Shown: positions 42,487 to 55,569 of the stretch, piece after piece | How the letters are laid out: each line of letters starts with the position of its first letter | Position numbering within the stretch: position 1 is the stretch's first letter | Assembly (NCBI GenBank): GCA_019155205.2 | Contig: JAHNZQ020000227.1 | Span: forward strand, 1,423,633-1,487,632 | From: Gracilaria vermiculophylla | Lineage: Eukaryota > Rhodophyta > Florideophyceae > Gracilariales > Gracilariaceae | Direction: 5' to 3' | Length of the DNA stretch: 64,000 nt | Notes under the pieces: model-generated | Databases searched by the model: none | What the model was told of the DNA's origin: nothing | What the model saw: only the letters and a program-made list of their open reading frames with translations | Made by a program: the position numbers and the translations under genes

Positions 42487-43794
42487 ATGGATACCGAGAC
42501 TCCCGCTGCTCATCCAAGCCCCGCAGACCAGGCCCGACAAGATGCTCTGCGCGAATATCGACGTGTAATGCTTGAACACAAAGAAGCAGATGCTCAGGTA
42601 CGTTATTCATTTTCTTTGTGTAGTTTGGATTTCTTCTGTTTGCACCCTTTTTCCCTTTCAAGAATCTAACTCGTGGTTGACGAACAGGTGCGAACCTTAC
42701 GCCAAGAATTGAAAGACTTAAAAAAGGATTACGATAAGACGGAGGATGATTTGAAGGCTCTGCAAAGTGTTGGACAAATAATTGGCGAAGTCCTGCGCCA
42801 GCTAGATGCAGAACGGTTTATCGTTAAAGCATCATCAGGGCCGCGGTACGTAGTCGGCTGCAGAAACAAAATTGACAAGGCCAAGTTGCTGCAGGGTACT
42901 CGAGTCTCTCTTGATATGACGACTCTGACAATCATGCGGCAGTTACCGCGGGAAGTCGATCCGTTAGTCCACAATATGCTCGCAGAAGAACCCGGAAGTG
43001 TAAATTATGCTGAGATTGGTGGACTTGGCGAACAGATCCGACAACTACGAGAGGTTGTTGAACTGCCTCTTACCAATCCGGAACTCTTTCAGAGAGTTGG
43101 TATCAAGGCTCCTAAAGGAGTACTGCTATATGGCCCGCCTGGAACCGGAAAAACCCTTCTCGCAAGAGCTATTTCGTCGAACCTGGATGCTTCCTTCTTG
43201 AAAGTTGTTGCATCGGCGATTGTGGACAAATATATTGGCGAAAGCGCACGTGTGATTCGAGAGATGTTCAATTACGCCCGCGATCATCAGCCCTGTGTCA
43301 TTTTTATGGATGAGATTGATGCGATTGGCGGAAGACGATTCTCAGAGGGCACCTCAGCCGATCGCGAAATTCAAAGAACTTTGATGGAGCTGTTAAACCA
43401 ACTTGATGGGTTCGATGAACTCGGAAAAGTCAAGCTGATAATGGCTACAAATCGTCCTGATGTACTAGATCCAGCTCTATTGCGACCAGGGCGATTGGAT
43501 CGTAAAATGGAGATTTCTCTACCAAACGAGCAAGGGCGCCTGGACATATTGAAGATACATGCTAGACGATTGACAAAACACGGTGACATCGACTACGAAG
43601 CCGTTGTAAAGTTGTCAGATGGGTTTAACGGTGCAGATTTAAGAAATGTTTGCACGGAAGCCGGGCTTTACGCCATACGGGAAGAGAGGGATTACGTTAT
43701 TCATGAAGACTTCATGAAGGGGGTTCGTAAAATTGCGGACAAAAAGCGGTTGGAAGGAACGCTCGAATACTCGAAGAATTTCAGTGGCAAATAA
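42487..43794 (+). CDS. RPT4: 26S proteasome regulatory ATPase RPT4 (PSMC6), two exons
   Basis: Exon 1 (42487-42597, [12 protein letters not shown] through EHKEADAQ) and exon 2 (42688-43794) give 405 residues. The 90-bp phase-0 intron has GTACGT, TCTAAC and GAACAG signals and cuts the N-terminal coiled coil ([17 protein letters not shown]). The OB domain ([14 protein letters not shown]) is followed by the AAA core: Walker A GPPGTGKT starting at residue 186, Walker [13 protein letters not shown], and the SRH with [40 protein letters not shown] and the short C-terminal SKNFSGK identify RPT4. It is one of six subunits of the substrate-unfolding ring in the 19S particle. Confidence 0.97.
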
Positions 43795-44034
43795 AAATCC
43801 AATGCCGGAAACCGTTTGTTTCCGCGACCCGGACAACGCAATCGAGTTGGGACCATGCTAATGATCACGTCCTGTGCGTATTTGGCATGAGATGCAGACC
43901 TTGAGCCGTGATTCTGCGCCTCAGCGTCACTAAAGGGTTGCACTCGCTTTCTTTTGGAACGAGTGTGATTATGTATACGATGGAAGTCATTTCAAATACA
44001 TTCCAAGTTATTACGATATGTCACTCTAAACTAT

Positions 44035-45189
44035 TCACTTGGCCGCATCTGATGACTCCAATACAGATAGACGATTCTTAGCTGCGCAGAACAGGAAATT
44101 CTCGACATCATACTGGTTTTTTGACTCCCCAAGAGCTAGCACTTCGTCCAACACTCGGTCACGTTCTGTATGATCCTTTGTAAACGCGTCATGGTACAAA
44201 GCAACATACACCTTAGTTGTGATATCATCACGGTGATCTTTTTTGATTTCCTCCGATAGCTTTTGTTCCAAGTCTACTACATCTCCGAACACACCTGTGG
44301 CATATGCCATATAGAGATCTACAAGAAGGCGAAGTCTAGGATCCCAATCATAGTCCGCACTGAGCGCCCCTCGTACCATGTTTAAATCCCATTCTGATGC
44401 GATACCATCCGGAGCAATTCGCGCGGAGGCAGCCAAAAACCAGAGGATCGCATGCTCCAGGTCGCTACCTTCGAGAGCAATTTGCGTTACAAGACCCTCT
44501 TTGGCGGCCTTGTCCATCCCGCTACAGTACTTGCATATGCCACGCTGAACAGTGGCGTGCGGCCCATTCCATTTCGGCAGATAATCTTGGAAGTTGGCAT
44601 GGAACCAATGGGCAACATGCAACTCGTTCCCTACACTCTGGCCGTAGATAGTGAGAGCAACGTCACAATACGCATTGGCTTCATTCACTTTTCCTAGTTT
44701 GAAGGAATTATACGCTTTTCTCTCCCACAGCTGGGGGACTTTAGCCATCTCTGTTCCGGTATTTACCTTGAGGTATTGAGCTAGAGCAAGCTGTGGATAT
44801 CCCCAATGTTCATATGCTGCGCCTCGTAAGAATTTGGGCCAAACAGAGTCCTCATCAAGTTCTTCTTCGCGTTCGTATTCGTCGATAGCATCTAGTTCTT
44901 CTTGAACGCTTTGAAACGGTATTTCTGACCACTTCATATCCTTGGCACTCAGCTTCTCTACAAGCTCTTCATGATCTGTCTGCTGTTCCGCCACCTGTTC
45001 GTCTGATGGACGATCGTTTTCCGCGCTAAGCTGAGGAAATGCGATGCGCTTTCGACGCGTAGATGTGCGGGTGGAACGCTTCGGGGGCGCTGCTATCCAT
45101 TGGGAAGAAGACGCGTGGTAAGGTTTGACGGATGTGGAAGGGACGCAGCAAGAAAGGACAGGGAAGGCGAACGCCGTGGGAGCCTGCAT
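44035..45189 (-). CDS. Plastid-targeted TPR-like protein of unknown function
   Basis: 384 residues from the ATG at 45189; a longer frame from 45234 begins with TTG. The first 60 residues (MQAPTAFAFPVLSCCVPSTS, then many Ser/Thr/Arg) are a likely chloroplast transit peptide. An acidic segment follows (EYEREEELDEDSVWPKFL). Residues about 130-380 are helical with tetratricopeptide-like repeats (AAYEHWGYPQLALAQYLKVN, KAYNSFKLGKVNEANAYCDV, LVDLYMAYATGVFGDVVDLE). No catalytic motif. TPR proteins in plastids usually act as scaffolds for photosystem assembly or RNA metabolism; I cannot assign one. Divergent from ARF1. Confidence 0.65.
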   Translation of the reverse strand: MQAPTAFAFPVLSCCVPSTSVKPYHASSSQWIAAPPKRSTRTSTRRKRIAFPQLSAENDRPSDEQVAEQQTDHEELVEKLSAKDMKWSEIPFQSVQEELDAIDEYEREEELDEDSVWPKFLRGAAYEHWGYPQLALAQYLKVNTGTEMAKVPQLWERKAYNSFKLGKVNEANAYCDVALTIYGQSVGNELHVAHWFHANFQDYLPKWNGPHATVQRGICKYCSGMDKAAKEGLVTQIALEGSDLEHAILWFLAASARIAPDGIASEWDLNMVRGALSADYDWDPRLRLLVDLYMAYATGVFGDVVDLEQKLSEEIKKDHRDDITTKVYVALYHDAFTKDHTERDRVLDEVLALGESKNQYDVENFLFCAAKNRLSVLESSDAAK

Positions 45190-46590
<1,401 letters not shown>

Positions 46591-47339
46591 TGTCTCTTGT
46601 AAATCTGAGAATGGTTCTTGTCGACAGAGATGGGGATACTCTGCCTTATCCGTTTCTACCTCATGAAAGAAGCGCAATCGGTGTCGGAAAGCCAGTTTTC
46701 TTGGTAGGTTGTTGCTTGTGCATCCTTCCGATCTTGCTAACTGAGTGGTAGGGTCAGGCTATTCGTCATTTCCCAACTGTATCTTCCTTTGTGTTTAATG
46801 ACTTCGTAGAGGTGTCAACTTTCGATTATGGTGTGTCTGCGCTTATGGTAAAGAAAACACCGGAGCCGATCGATGGATTTTAGCCGACGATATCGTGTCT
46901 AAAATGCTGTTGTTTCGTTGAAATCGATTTTCTCGTAAGATGTGGGTAGTGCGTATGTTTTCCGTGACGCGGAAAATTTCTTTGCTTGTTTCCTCAACTA
47001 TATAGAATACTTCGAAGATAGTTGAAGAATAGGTTATTCTAGAGAATTTAATACTGGAACTGTAAGATGCTGATGCATGATATTTGACCACAAGTACGCA
47101 CCGCGCTTCATACAAACATTGAGTGAAAACGTATATGTTTAATGGTAAATTGCCCTAACGCAATCACTAATGGTATCTTTACGAATTAGTCAGTTGATAG
47201 GTGATTCTAGGTCGAGAGATTCTCTAACCATCTACGAGCCAGAGTGGTATGTGAAACAAGTAGAGCAGCTTCGAGGTGCCATACCGCCCACTACTGTGAA
47301 CGTCAGCATCTTGAACGTAACATTCATGCATGACCTGAA
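46591..47339. other. Convergent intergenic region
   Basis: 3' flanks of ARF1 (+) and PGR5 (-). No gene or repeat recognised. Confidence 0.5.
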
Positions 47340-47684
47340 TCATGAAAGGAAGCCGAGGGTGTTCCCATTCTGCTTTGCGAGGCGAATGAGGTTCTGGCGC
47401 ATCTTCGGACCGGCACCCGTGAATTCACAGAAGGCGGTGATTGCCTGCGAGTGAAGAGCAATGCCTTTGCCCCTAATTTTGTTCAGTTGCTTGTCGCCGA
47501 TGATCAGGCGAGTGGCTATTACGGCAGGGGTGAATGGTCCAAATTTCGAAGCCCGACCCATGGTCCATTTAGCTGTCTGAGATGGTCGCGCCGATGCGTC
47601 TGGACTGCGAGCACAGATTGTGTCATGTCCAAATGCAGATGGTCTTGAGGAGACTGGCGTCGCGGCGATGAATGCGGTAGTCAT
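47340..47684 (-). CDS. PGR5: Proton gradient regulation 5 (PGR5), plastid
   Basis: A 114-residue precursor. The first ~42 residues (MTTAFIAATPVSSRPSAF onward) form a Ser/Ala-rich transit peptide. The mature part matches PGR5 from plants: FGPFTPAVIATRLIIGDKQL, NKIRGKGIALHSQAITAFCE, and RQNLIRLAKQNGNTLGFLS at the C-terminus, where Arabidopsis has ...RGKAIALHSQVI... and ...LIRLAKKNG..LGFLA. PGR5 is a small stromal/thylakoid-associated protein needed for antimycin-sensitive cyclic electron flow around photosystem I and for lumen acidification. Its presence shows that the genome belongs to a plastid-bearing lineage. Intronless. Confidence 0.93.
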   Translation of the reverse strand: MTTAFIAATPVSSRPSAFGHDTICARSPDASARPSQTAKWTMGRASKFGPFTPAVIATRLIIGDKQLNKIRGKGIALHSQAITAFCEFTGAGPKMRQNLIRLAKQNGNTLGFLS

Positions 47685-49789
47685 TGTTGGGTTTTCGAGT
47701 GGTAGGTAGTCTTAGTAACAATGTCTGGAACTTGGATGGCGTGATGAATGAAAATGTCGTTCGATGACGGTCGGACGGAAAGAGAAGGTCGGGAAATGGT
47801 TTGACTAGTCAACTTATATATCCGAATTGCGGGCAGGAACACGAACGTTGCCACCTGGTATGTTTGAAAGATACATTCCCATGACTGCAATTATGAAACA
47901 TCAATATCTCTGCTTTGTAGTCGATTTGGTAAGCAGCATATCGAGGTACGTCTCTCCGGGCGGAATGGAAAATTTTGTGGTTGCAAAGCTCGGGAAACAG
48001 AGATGGAGAACGACGAGGAGAGCAAGTCAGCCGCAAAGGTCGTTTTTGGCATTTTGAATTTCACATGAACTCGAAAATTTGTGGACAAATGATTGCGTGC
48101 CGCAAACCATGGCAACGATCAAAAGTATGACAGTTGGGTTTAAGTGCCTCAACTGCACCCCGCCTCAATACGGAAATCCTGTGGACTGCGAATATTTGAC
48201 CGAGTACCCATTTCTAACTCCTGCAATCTATTGGCTGGGATGTCAAAGGTTAAATTGAGAGCCACCTCCAATCACTCATGGAATGGACACTGCCAACAGT
48301 TGAACCCCGACAAACAGAGAAATTGTAAAGCAGGATTTTTTCATCCGGACCAGTGATATCGAACAATCCGTAGTCTCTAGAACATGGAAGGTTCCCGAGA
48401 TTTTATCATCCATAGATGCTCTTCTCTGGCTTTAATTTTGTCCCGTTCAATAGTACGACCATGCTTGTTTACAGGTGAGTTGAAGAAGCGGGAACGATTT
48501 TATTTCTAAGCTTCTTGACAACTTTTGGCGTAATGAAATAAGAAAAGAGCAAGTTTTATAAGACACTCCCACCATGTCTAAGGCTGTCATTATTTTATAA
48601 CAAATCGTGATCAACAGGAGTTTGCCATACTTTTTTTCTGAAACAGCCAACATGTTATATCGCTGCCTGATATTTGTGCGTCAAAAAATCTTAGATAAGT
48701 AAAACAATATATCCAAAGCACACACAACTTTTCATTTCTGACTTGATTCCAACGGTCAATTTTTATGGTGTGATTTCTAGTAACTTTTGTCGTTTTTAGT
48801 TTGTTGTTTTACTTGAAATGACTCAAGACCAGACACACTACTTTAATATTTAATTCAACATGTTTTTATTGTGTAGGACAACTTCAAAAATTCTGGTATT
48901 CATATTCGAGGTGTGCAATCTTGATATTTATTGTACTCAGATCCCTTTCTTGAAATTCTTTTTTAAAACTTTACGACGAAAACTTACCATTTTAATTAAC
49001 GTTTTCTGGCATTTTTGCATAGCAAACACCGAATATAATACTGTTTTATATGAAACATCATCATTTTGAGATAAAATAAGTTTCTTAAAATTGTTTTTCA
49101 ATTTTCCTAGTCATATATGCGATTACAATTTGTGATAGTATATTTCTGTAATTAAAAAAAATATTTAAGTATTCAAAAAAAGGAAGAACAGTATGCGAAA
49201 TTATTATAAGACAGGCAGATAAATTTTTTTTTGGGCTCCAATCGCTGCACAAAAATATTCTTTCCGTCCATTCTATTTCAATCTATAATAGAATCATTAT
49301 ATTCATTTCCTTGAGTTAAGAGCAGGTCAAAAGCAGTAAAAACATAAATATTATGAAACGAAATTACAACAAGAATATAAGAGTGTAGGACTCTGTAGTA
49401 CAAAAACGATAACACAATGACAATACGAGAGAGTCCTCTCTCTTCACTATTAAGAAAAAGAAGGACGCATAAAGACTAATCTAGCTTGAGCAGTAGATGA
49501 TGGATGTAGATGTACTATTGCTCAATAACTATCGTTTGAAATTCATAAAGCTTAACGGGCGCCACGTAGTACTTGGGAACATTACTTCTTACATTCACCT
49601 TCTTTTAATAGTCGACGTCCGCGGAGACTTTGCAAGCTTCTTGACTTCTTGATACGTTCTTGTCAATTTCTCAAGTCTGACTGTGGCATCCAAGTGGCAT
49701 TTTCAACTTTATCACCCTCAAACTATACCAAGTAAAACATCCGACCTTTCACTCTCCTCTCGTTAAAATTCGCAAATACTTCTTGTTTC
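47685..49789. other. AT-rich region between PGR5 and retrotransposon fragments
   Basis: 2.1 kb, strongly AT-rich from 48.4 to 49.5 kb, no gene recognised. If the integrase tail at 49.8-50.1 kb belongs to a Ty3/gypsy element, its 3' LTR would be expected here; I cannot define LTR ends. A short palindrome-like GAGAGAGTCCTCTCTC lies at 49427-49442. Confidence 0.4.
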
Positions 49790-50130
49790 ATGTTTCCTTC
49801 AGGGTCGATGGAAACTTATAAAAATTCTTGTTCTTGGGGACCACGAATGAATTTCTTCAACTTTGGCACGTGAAAATCGTTACGCGCCTTACTCATTGAA
49901 GATGGAAGTTTAATCATGTATGTCACAGAACCTTTAACTTTCAACACCAAGAGAGGTCCCATAAACTTTGGTTGACACTTCTGCGGTACGTCGGAACGCG
50001 TCTAAAAGCCTGTGCCTCGTACTTTAAGCATAACCAGATCGTTTTCCTGAAATATTTTGTCAATTCTGCTTCTATTGGCGTAGAATACTTGTAGCGCTGT
50101 AGCGCTTGAGAGGTTTTCTCAGGCTAATTA
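49790..50130 (-). mobile_element. Ty3/gypsy integrase C-terminal fragment
   Basis: The minus strand reads FYANRSRIDKIFQENDLVML, then after a stop QPKFMGPLLVLKVKGSVTYM, then NDFHVPKLKKF. This is the gypsy integrase C-terminal order: 'GDLVLLKT', '.K..PRYIGPFKVLE..G...Y.L.LP' and 'HPVFHVSLLK'. At least one in-frame stop. The orientation is the same as the RT/RNase H/integrase fragment at 53.4-55.1 kb, of which it may be the missing tail. Confidence 0.7.
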
Positions 50131-50870
50131 GAGAGTTTCAGCAACGCAACTGTGGGTAGATTGTGGATAACGTGGCATGGTACGTATGACATGTGGCCGG
50201 TCTGGGCCGAGCCAACCGCCAATTCCTACCGGGAAATCGTTTAGAGAGGTTCTGTACCGAAAACATTTTCAGTGCGATCTGCTCCTCATGTTAGCCCAGC
50301 CACACCGCTCACGCTGCTTGGAGCGCCTGGTTTCAGCATTCACGTGGGGAGAGTCTTGTTACAACACTGGGTCAAGGTTGAGAACGTGAATGATCGTGAC
50401 CACCGAGATGAAAGTCGTCGTCTCGATCAGGGTTTATATAGACTACCGAACCTTCAAAAACAGGGTCAAGGGGAGGGTTTTCTACGTCGGCCATCTAGTG
50501 AGTCATCTATGAAAAGTTGCAAAGACAGTTGTCCTAGGACGAGGGCAGGTGTGCTTTCAGAGGAAACGTCTAAAAGGTTCGATCGTGTGTACGTGTAAGA
50601 ATCGCATTTGCGGATTCCCATGAGGGTATTAAAGTGGACAACAAAATCACGATAAATTCAAGTAACGTATTCAAAGAACATAATAAAGTACGCATAACTC
50701 AAAAAATCATAAGAACATAATCTTAAAAAGGTAGAGATCCTAAGAAGTCTGCCTTCGTGAAACGCCTCGCCTTCAACGTGCCGGGCTGGGTTGTTCAGTG
50801 CGTGCGTGCAAAAACTTACCAAGCGCTCTTCGTTATCCATGCCAGCGAGTGTGCTATTACGTGACACCCC
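50131..50870. other. Unassigned DNA beside the Harbinger element
   Basis: Lies between the integrase tail and the Myb-like ORF. A TTTATATAGAC TATA-like motif is at about 50431-50441, and a poly-C tract (two runs of about 11 and 10) begins at 50864. It may hold one end of the Harbinger element; no terminal repeat identified. Confidence 0.35.
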
Positions 50871-50921
50871 CCCCCCACCCCCCCCCCTCCTCCCCCTTTC
50901 CGTTCTCCAGCCAGCGAAAAA

Positions 50922-51896
50922 ATGGTAGCAGGCGAGGCTCCCTGCCCTTTCTCATCCCGTCCTCATGGACATTCACTGCCAGCGGACGCTTCTAATTCGG
51001 TTGCAGAGGAGACTTTCAACAAATCTGGCGCCCATACGTCAAGCCCATCCATCAGCCCATCCCCCGTTCCGGCCAAAAAGCGCCGAGTGAAGTGGGATCG
51101 GGCAGGTGTAAACCTGCGTTGTGCACGTGCTGTGACAAGCGCAGAAGTGCATCTCTCCAAGTGGGAAGAAGGCGACAGAATGTATACTAGAGCGACTGAA
51201 CGATTTAATGCGCAACCGAGCAAGCGGTTTGAGAAAAACAGCAAGCACATCAAGGATCGGTTTCTGCTGCTGCTGGAGCGTGTTGAAAAGTAAGACGCAG
51301 CCCGACCCAAACAATCGGACACGACGGAGGTACAGGACGAGCTGTCGCACCTCCTAGACGATGCCGTCGCTGCTATGAGTGACGCACGGTTGACAGCAAC
51401 GAAAGCAAATGAGAAGAAGAGTACCGTCGAAGATGAGCTCTCTGGTGCTGGGGCGACCGCTAAAAATTTAACGTTCATGCGCCGCACTCGTCAGAACAAG
51501 AGGGCGTTCTATAAGAACATGGGCGGCCTTAAAGTAGAAGACGAGTCGGAGGGCGACGGAGATTCAGCGGCGGCAAAGCGTTAACGACGTCCAGATGATG
51601 CAGAGGAGGAGAAGGAAGACGCTCTTGTCGACCTTATCAAGAGCGACGTCGCCGAACGCCGTGACGTTGAGCAGCATAAATACGCCACTACGGAGAAGCG
51701 CTTGGACCTGGATCAGCGCCGCTTCCAGCACGAGTTTGACATGGATGCGGCACGATACCGGCGAGAAGCGGCTGCAGAAGCTGCTCGCGCCAAGGCTTCT
51801 GCCGATGCTGCAGCTGTGTCCATGGTCGATCGAGAGGACTGCACGCAGACCCTTGCGCTGATCGCGGAGCTCATGCGTAGTGTCAGGAAGAACTGA
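50922..51896 (+). pseudogene. Myb/SANT-like accessory protein of a PIF/Harbinger element, with stops
   Basis: One frame runs for 325 codons and is broken only by TAA at 51291-51293 and TAA at 51582-51584. It has a nuclear-localisation-like PAKKRRVKWD, a Myb/SANT-like helical region (VTSAEVHLSKWEEGDRMYTR and FEKNSKHIKDRFLLLLERVE), an acidic linker, and a long charged coiled coil (RRDVEQHKYATTEKRLDLDQ). This layout is the second ORF of PIF/Harbinger transposons, which helps nuclear import and DNA binding of the transposase. It converges on the transposase at 52201-53345. Confidence 0.65.
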
Positions 51897-52200
51897 ATGA
51901 GAATGAGTGGATTGTAAGATGTGGAGAAGTTATGAGTGCCTACCGCTGCGTTCGCTGACCGAGGCGAGAAAGTCGCTTCTCGGTGAGCGTGCGCGCCGTC
52001 GCTTGCCGCAGCATCTGCCGCCACCGCTGCCGAATGACATTCTCTTGCACGCTTCCTCGGAGTCGTTGTGATTTGGCCACGTTTGCGTCTCTTCAGAATC
52101 TTCTTTACAACGCTCTGATAGACAGGTAACTTAAGATAGCGGGGGGCGCACAGTCGAAGAAGGTCGCTGTCTGGCCACCGTACAAGCAAAAACGAATGTT

Positions 52201-53345
52201 CTACAATAAAACAGCAGCCGTGTAGACAGTACCAACAGGGCCCTCGTTGATCTTAATTTTTCGCACAAAGTCGAGAATAGAAAAGACCTGCTTGATTTTC
52301 TTGTACCTTCATTCGACTGACACTTGAACGCCTTCCATCTCCGTGTTAAAAACCTCTTCTTCTTCTTTCAAAACCCCGGCTGCGTTAGCTGGGAACGCCA
52401 CTTGCATCCAAGATCGAACCAGGTAGGCCTCGTCGCCAAACAGAAAATACTGTACACCTCCTACCATCAGGCCTGAATCCAACATTTCTTCCATTCCCGG
52501 TTCTCGGAACAGCGTGATGTCGTGCCGCCTTCCCTCCATGGTTCCGGCAAGATGAGAATGGAGCCCATCTGGCGTAACCACGGACTAAAACTTCAGCATG
52601 TGTTTGCGCTTATAGCCGATATATACGTTTCGCATCATTGCATGCCCAGGCCACGCAATAAAGATCGCTGTGCCGTCGATATAGCCGACGCAGTTTTCAA
52701 GCGCCCCGCCTTTGTCAAGAACAGCTTTTGCATACACGGCCGCGCGCTCTTGCATCAAATCTCCCTTGCGATGGCACAAAGCATCACTCAACCGCTCCAT
52801 CATCAGCTCGATAGTCTTGTAGAAGATGTCGCATAATGCTGAGCTGGTCCTTCCAAACAGTTTTTCGAGGTCACACCAGCGCGCAGGCGAGGATAGCCGA
52901 CGAAACATATTGCACAGGCGCTCCACAAAAAGTAGCCTATGTCGACGTTTGAAGGACCCTTCTGCCAGCTGCAGTAAACCAGCAACGCGACCTAGGTCTA
53001 CGGACTTGCCCCTGAATAGAGACAAGGCGTCTTCTGTGGAAAACCCGTTAAATTAAAACACACGCTATAAACCGCCCTCTTGCAGTGGAGCAGAGCTCTC
53101 AAATCACGTTGGACGAACAGAAAACGGCGCAGTACTATTCCGAGCTCTGCGAGGCTCTCTCCAGATAGGCGTCGCATCAGCAGCTCACGACGCAAGCGCC
53201 GTCGCATGCAGCGCAGCTGCATCAGGTTGTAGTTCTTGATTTCCATCATTGTTGCTGTGCTGCCAGCTGCCAAGGCCAAGGGATGTGGCAGGCGCTGTGG
53301 CTCGCCACGAAGACTGCGAGTGGATTGGGGTGGTCTCCCGGTCAC
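52201..53345 (-). pseudogene. PIF/Harbinger transposase (DDE_Tnp_4), inactivated
   Basis: The main frame (53025-52201) shows the catalytic core: NCVGYIDGTAIFIAWPG (first Asp), HMLKF then stop then SVVTPDGLHSHLAGTMEGRR and HDITLFREPG, FLFGDEAY (second Asp) and VQVSVE (Glu) followed by a stop, then KIKQVFSILDF. The stops are TAG at 52582-52584 and TGA at 52309-52311, both at positions where the family has Gln and Trp. The N-terminal part (53345 to about 53050, MRRRLRRELLMRRLSGESLA) is in another frame, so a frameshift or an intron lies near 53040-53060. HTH-like FGRTSSALCDIFYKTI is present. Confidence 0.88.
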
Positions 53346-53439
53346 CGTTCCGTGACGCAGTGATAGCTATACCGCGGCCTACCACGCATTGAACGAAGAA
53401 TTCCAGTGTTGAAACTGTTCAGGACAACTTTCGTTGAAT

Positions 53440-55100
53440 TGCTTTTTGGGTAAGTCCAATCTATACTTTACCCATCATTGCACCCACTGTTGATTTTCTG
53501 AAATTCTTTATTGTCGAAAAGCTTTTTTCGTTCTACCTCAGAAACTGCTGCTTGACACTGTTTTGGGCATATTTTCAATACACGTGAAAGCTCCGATTGT
53601 GATATACGACCCAGATCAACTTCAAAAATTTTTAGTCCAGTACTCTTATTTCCTGAAGAGTTGTACGGGATTTTTAATTTGCTCAGCGTCGTATCCCATT
53701 TTTTGCTGTCTTTCTGAACACAAAAGCAAATCACTTGAACTAGAGAACGGGTCATATTCTCTGACTTTCCTTCTCTCTTATATTGACCTTTTGGGGCAAT
53801 GTTGAGCTTCATTTTAAGTATTTCATTAAATCCCCGATAATACTTTGACTTGAACAGTTTTTCGCGATCTAATATAATCTTGCTCGGGATTACATGCTTG
53901 GAAAAAACACAATCGACGAAGCGTCACATGACATATGGAGTAGTTACTGCCTTCTTCGTTGTAACAAAGGTCACCGTTTTGAATATTTCTCAACAACGAC
54001 TAGAAACAAAATGTGTCCAAGATCTCTTTCTAGAAATTCCGAAACAATATCTGCTATAATCGCATCCCTGGTTGTGATAGCAACTTCGTGTGATTGTGAT
54101 AGACTTGATGAATCGTTTAATTGTTCTTTTTCTTTTGACACTCACTACACGAAGATACAAATTTCTCCATGTCTCTGTACATCCTCTTCCTATTAAAATA
54201 CCAGGTGTATACATATTAAGTTTCCTCGGTAGTAAAATGAGCAGATTCATGTATTGACGTGGTCGCTTCCTATCTGAGAGATTGTGCATTCGGTATGTAG
54301 ACTCGTCTTGTTCTTGAACTTACCCAAAGCAATAAATTCTTCTCGTTCGCAATTTTGTTGACGTAAAGTTCTTTCTTGCAATTTGGGAAGGTTTGTTGTC
54401 TCTAAAAACTGTTGAGAGATTTTGAGGCCATTATTCATCCTGATAGTCTCTGTGGATCTCTCTCCACAATAAACATCCTGTAGGCGTAAGGATTTGATCT
54501 GCGAACCGTTCTCGCAACGATTGAGCGCATCTTTGGGCTTGTTTTATGAGCGAGAAATGTGTTCCATCTTAGCATCGAAGCTGTGTGATTCATATAGCCA
54601 GCGCATTTGTCGTCCAAAGAGTTTTTGCTTCGATTGCAGATGTCGGATAGGTGTATGATCCGTCTTCAGAACAAAACTTCTTTCTCCAAGATAAATGGCC
54701 CACTTTTGTAATGCAATCATCTCTGCAAGTAGTTCTTGATCGCTAGTGTTCCAACAAGTCTTTGTAGCTTACCCCCTATTTCATGAGCCCAATACAGGAT
54801 GGCCATCTTCTTTCAACGAGGATCCATTGGCGTGTGTGGAGGCCTCGGTGAACACTGCAAATGATTCATGTCTCGTTTACCGTGCAACTGGTGCTTTACT
54901 CAAGGCTGTCTTCAAGCTTTTGAAATCCACTATCTGGTCCCTATTCCAAGAAAAAGATATCTTTCTTATCAAATCTGATATTGGGCGAACAATTGCAGCC
55001 TAGTTCATGATAAACCTTTTGTAGAAGTTAGAAAGTTCAAGGAACCGTTGTATATCAATTACAGATTTCGGTGTAAGCGAGTCGGTGAGGGTGTAGTACA
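53440..55100 (-). mobile_element. Ty3/gypsy fragment: RT end, RNase H, integrase (degenerate)
   Basis: Read on the minus strand from 55.1 kb: SVIDIQRFLELSNFYKRFI (end of RT), FTEASTHANG (RNase H, where the family has TDAS), VLKTDHTPIRHLQSKQKLFG and MRWLYESHSFDAKMEHISRS (RNase H end). Next comes a degraded zinc-binding region with YRDVGEFVSSCSEC, then the integrase core MKLNIAPKGQYKREGKSENM and KSTGLKIFEVDLGRIS near 53.5-53.8 kb. Several stops and frameshifts. The polypeptide order is that of Ty3/gypsy (RT-RH-IN), not Ty1/copia. The integrase tail is missing here. Confidence 0.8.
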
Positions 55101-55569
55101 GTGACTCCTAAGGAAATATGTTGGTGTGGCCTTATGGCGTGATATTCCTAAGAAGGGCTCGTATATTATTAGCTAAGCCACGTGGTGCATAATTCTGCCC
55201 ACGTGCGCACCAGTATCCTTAAGGGACGGTAGAATTATTAATTTTTTTATTTAATGTATGCAGGTAATTTCTACAGTAGTGAGACTTGCCAAAGCGGGCT
55301 CCCGGCTTCATACTTAATATGCCGTTTGAGCTCCACCTCTGTGGAAGTAAAGACGAGCACCCTTGAGTCTTCTTCTACTTTTCCGGTTGGAGTCTCTCGT
55401 CGATCAACGCAGGTTTCTAAGCCGCCGATCCCCAGCTCGCATCATAGCAGCGCCTGTAGGAGCATTGTCCGCCCAGTGAACCTCCCCCTCCACTTGGTGT
55501 TTGCGGATTCCTTTTAAGAATTTCCCCGGCCCGCGACAGCGGATACCGAAGACCACCTTTAGGAATACG
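55101..55569. other. Junction between two Ty3/gypsy relics
   Basis: Probably retrotransposon DNA too degraded to classify. A GGC/CACGTG-containing segment near 55180-55205 shows no clear repeat partner. Confidence 0.35.

Noticed and set aside
47827..48057. Small ORF in the region 5' of PGR5
   Set aside because: No motif and located in a probable promoter; shadow-like overlap with minus-strand ORFs.
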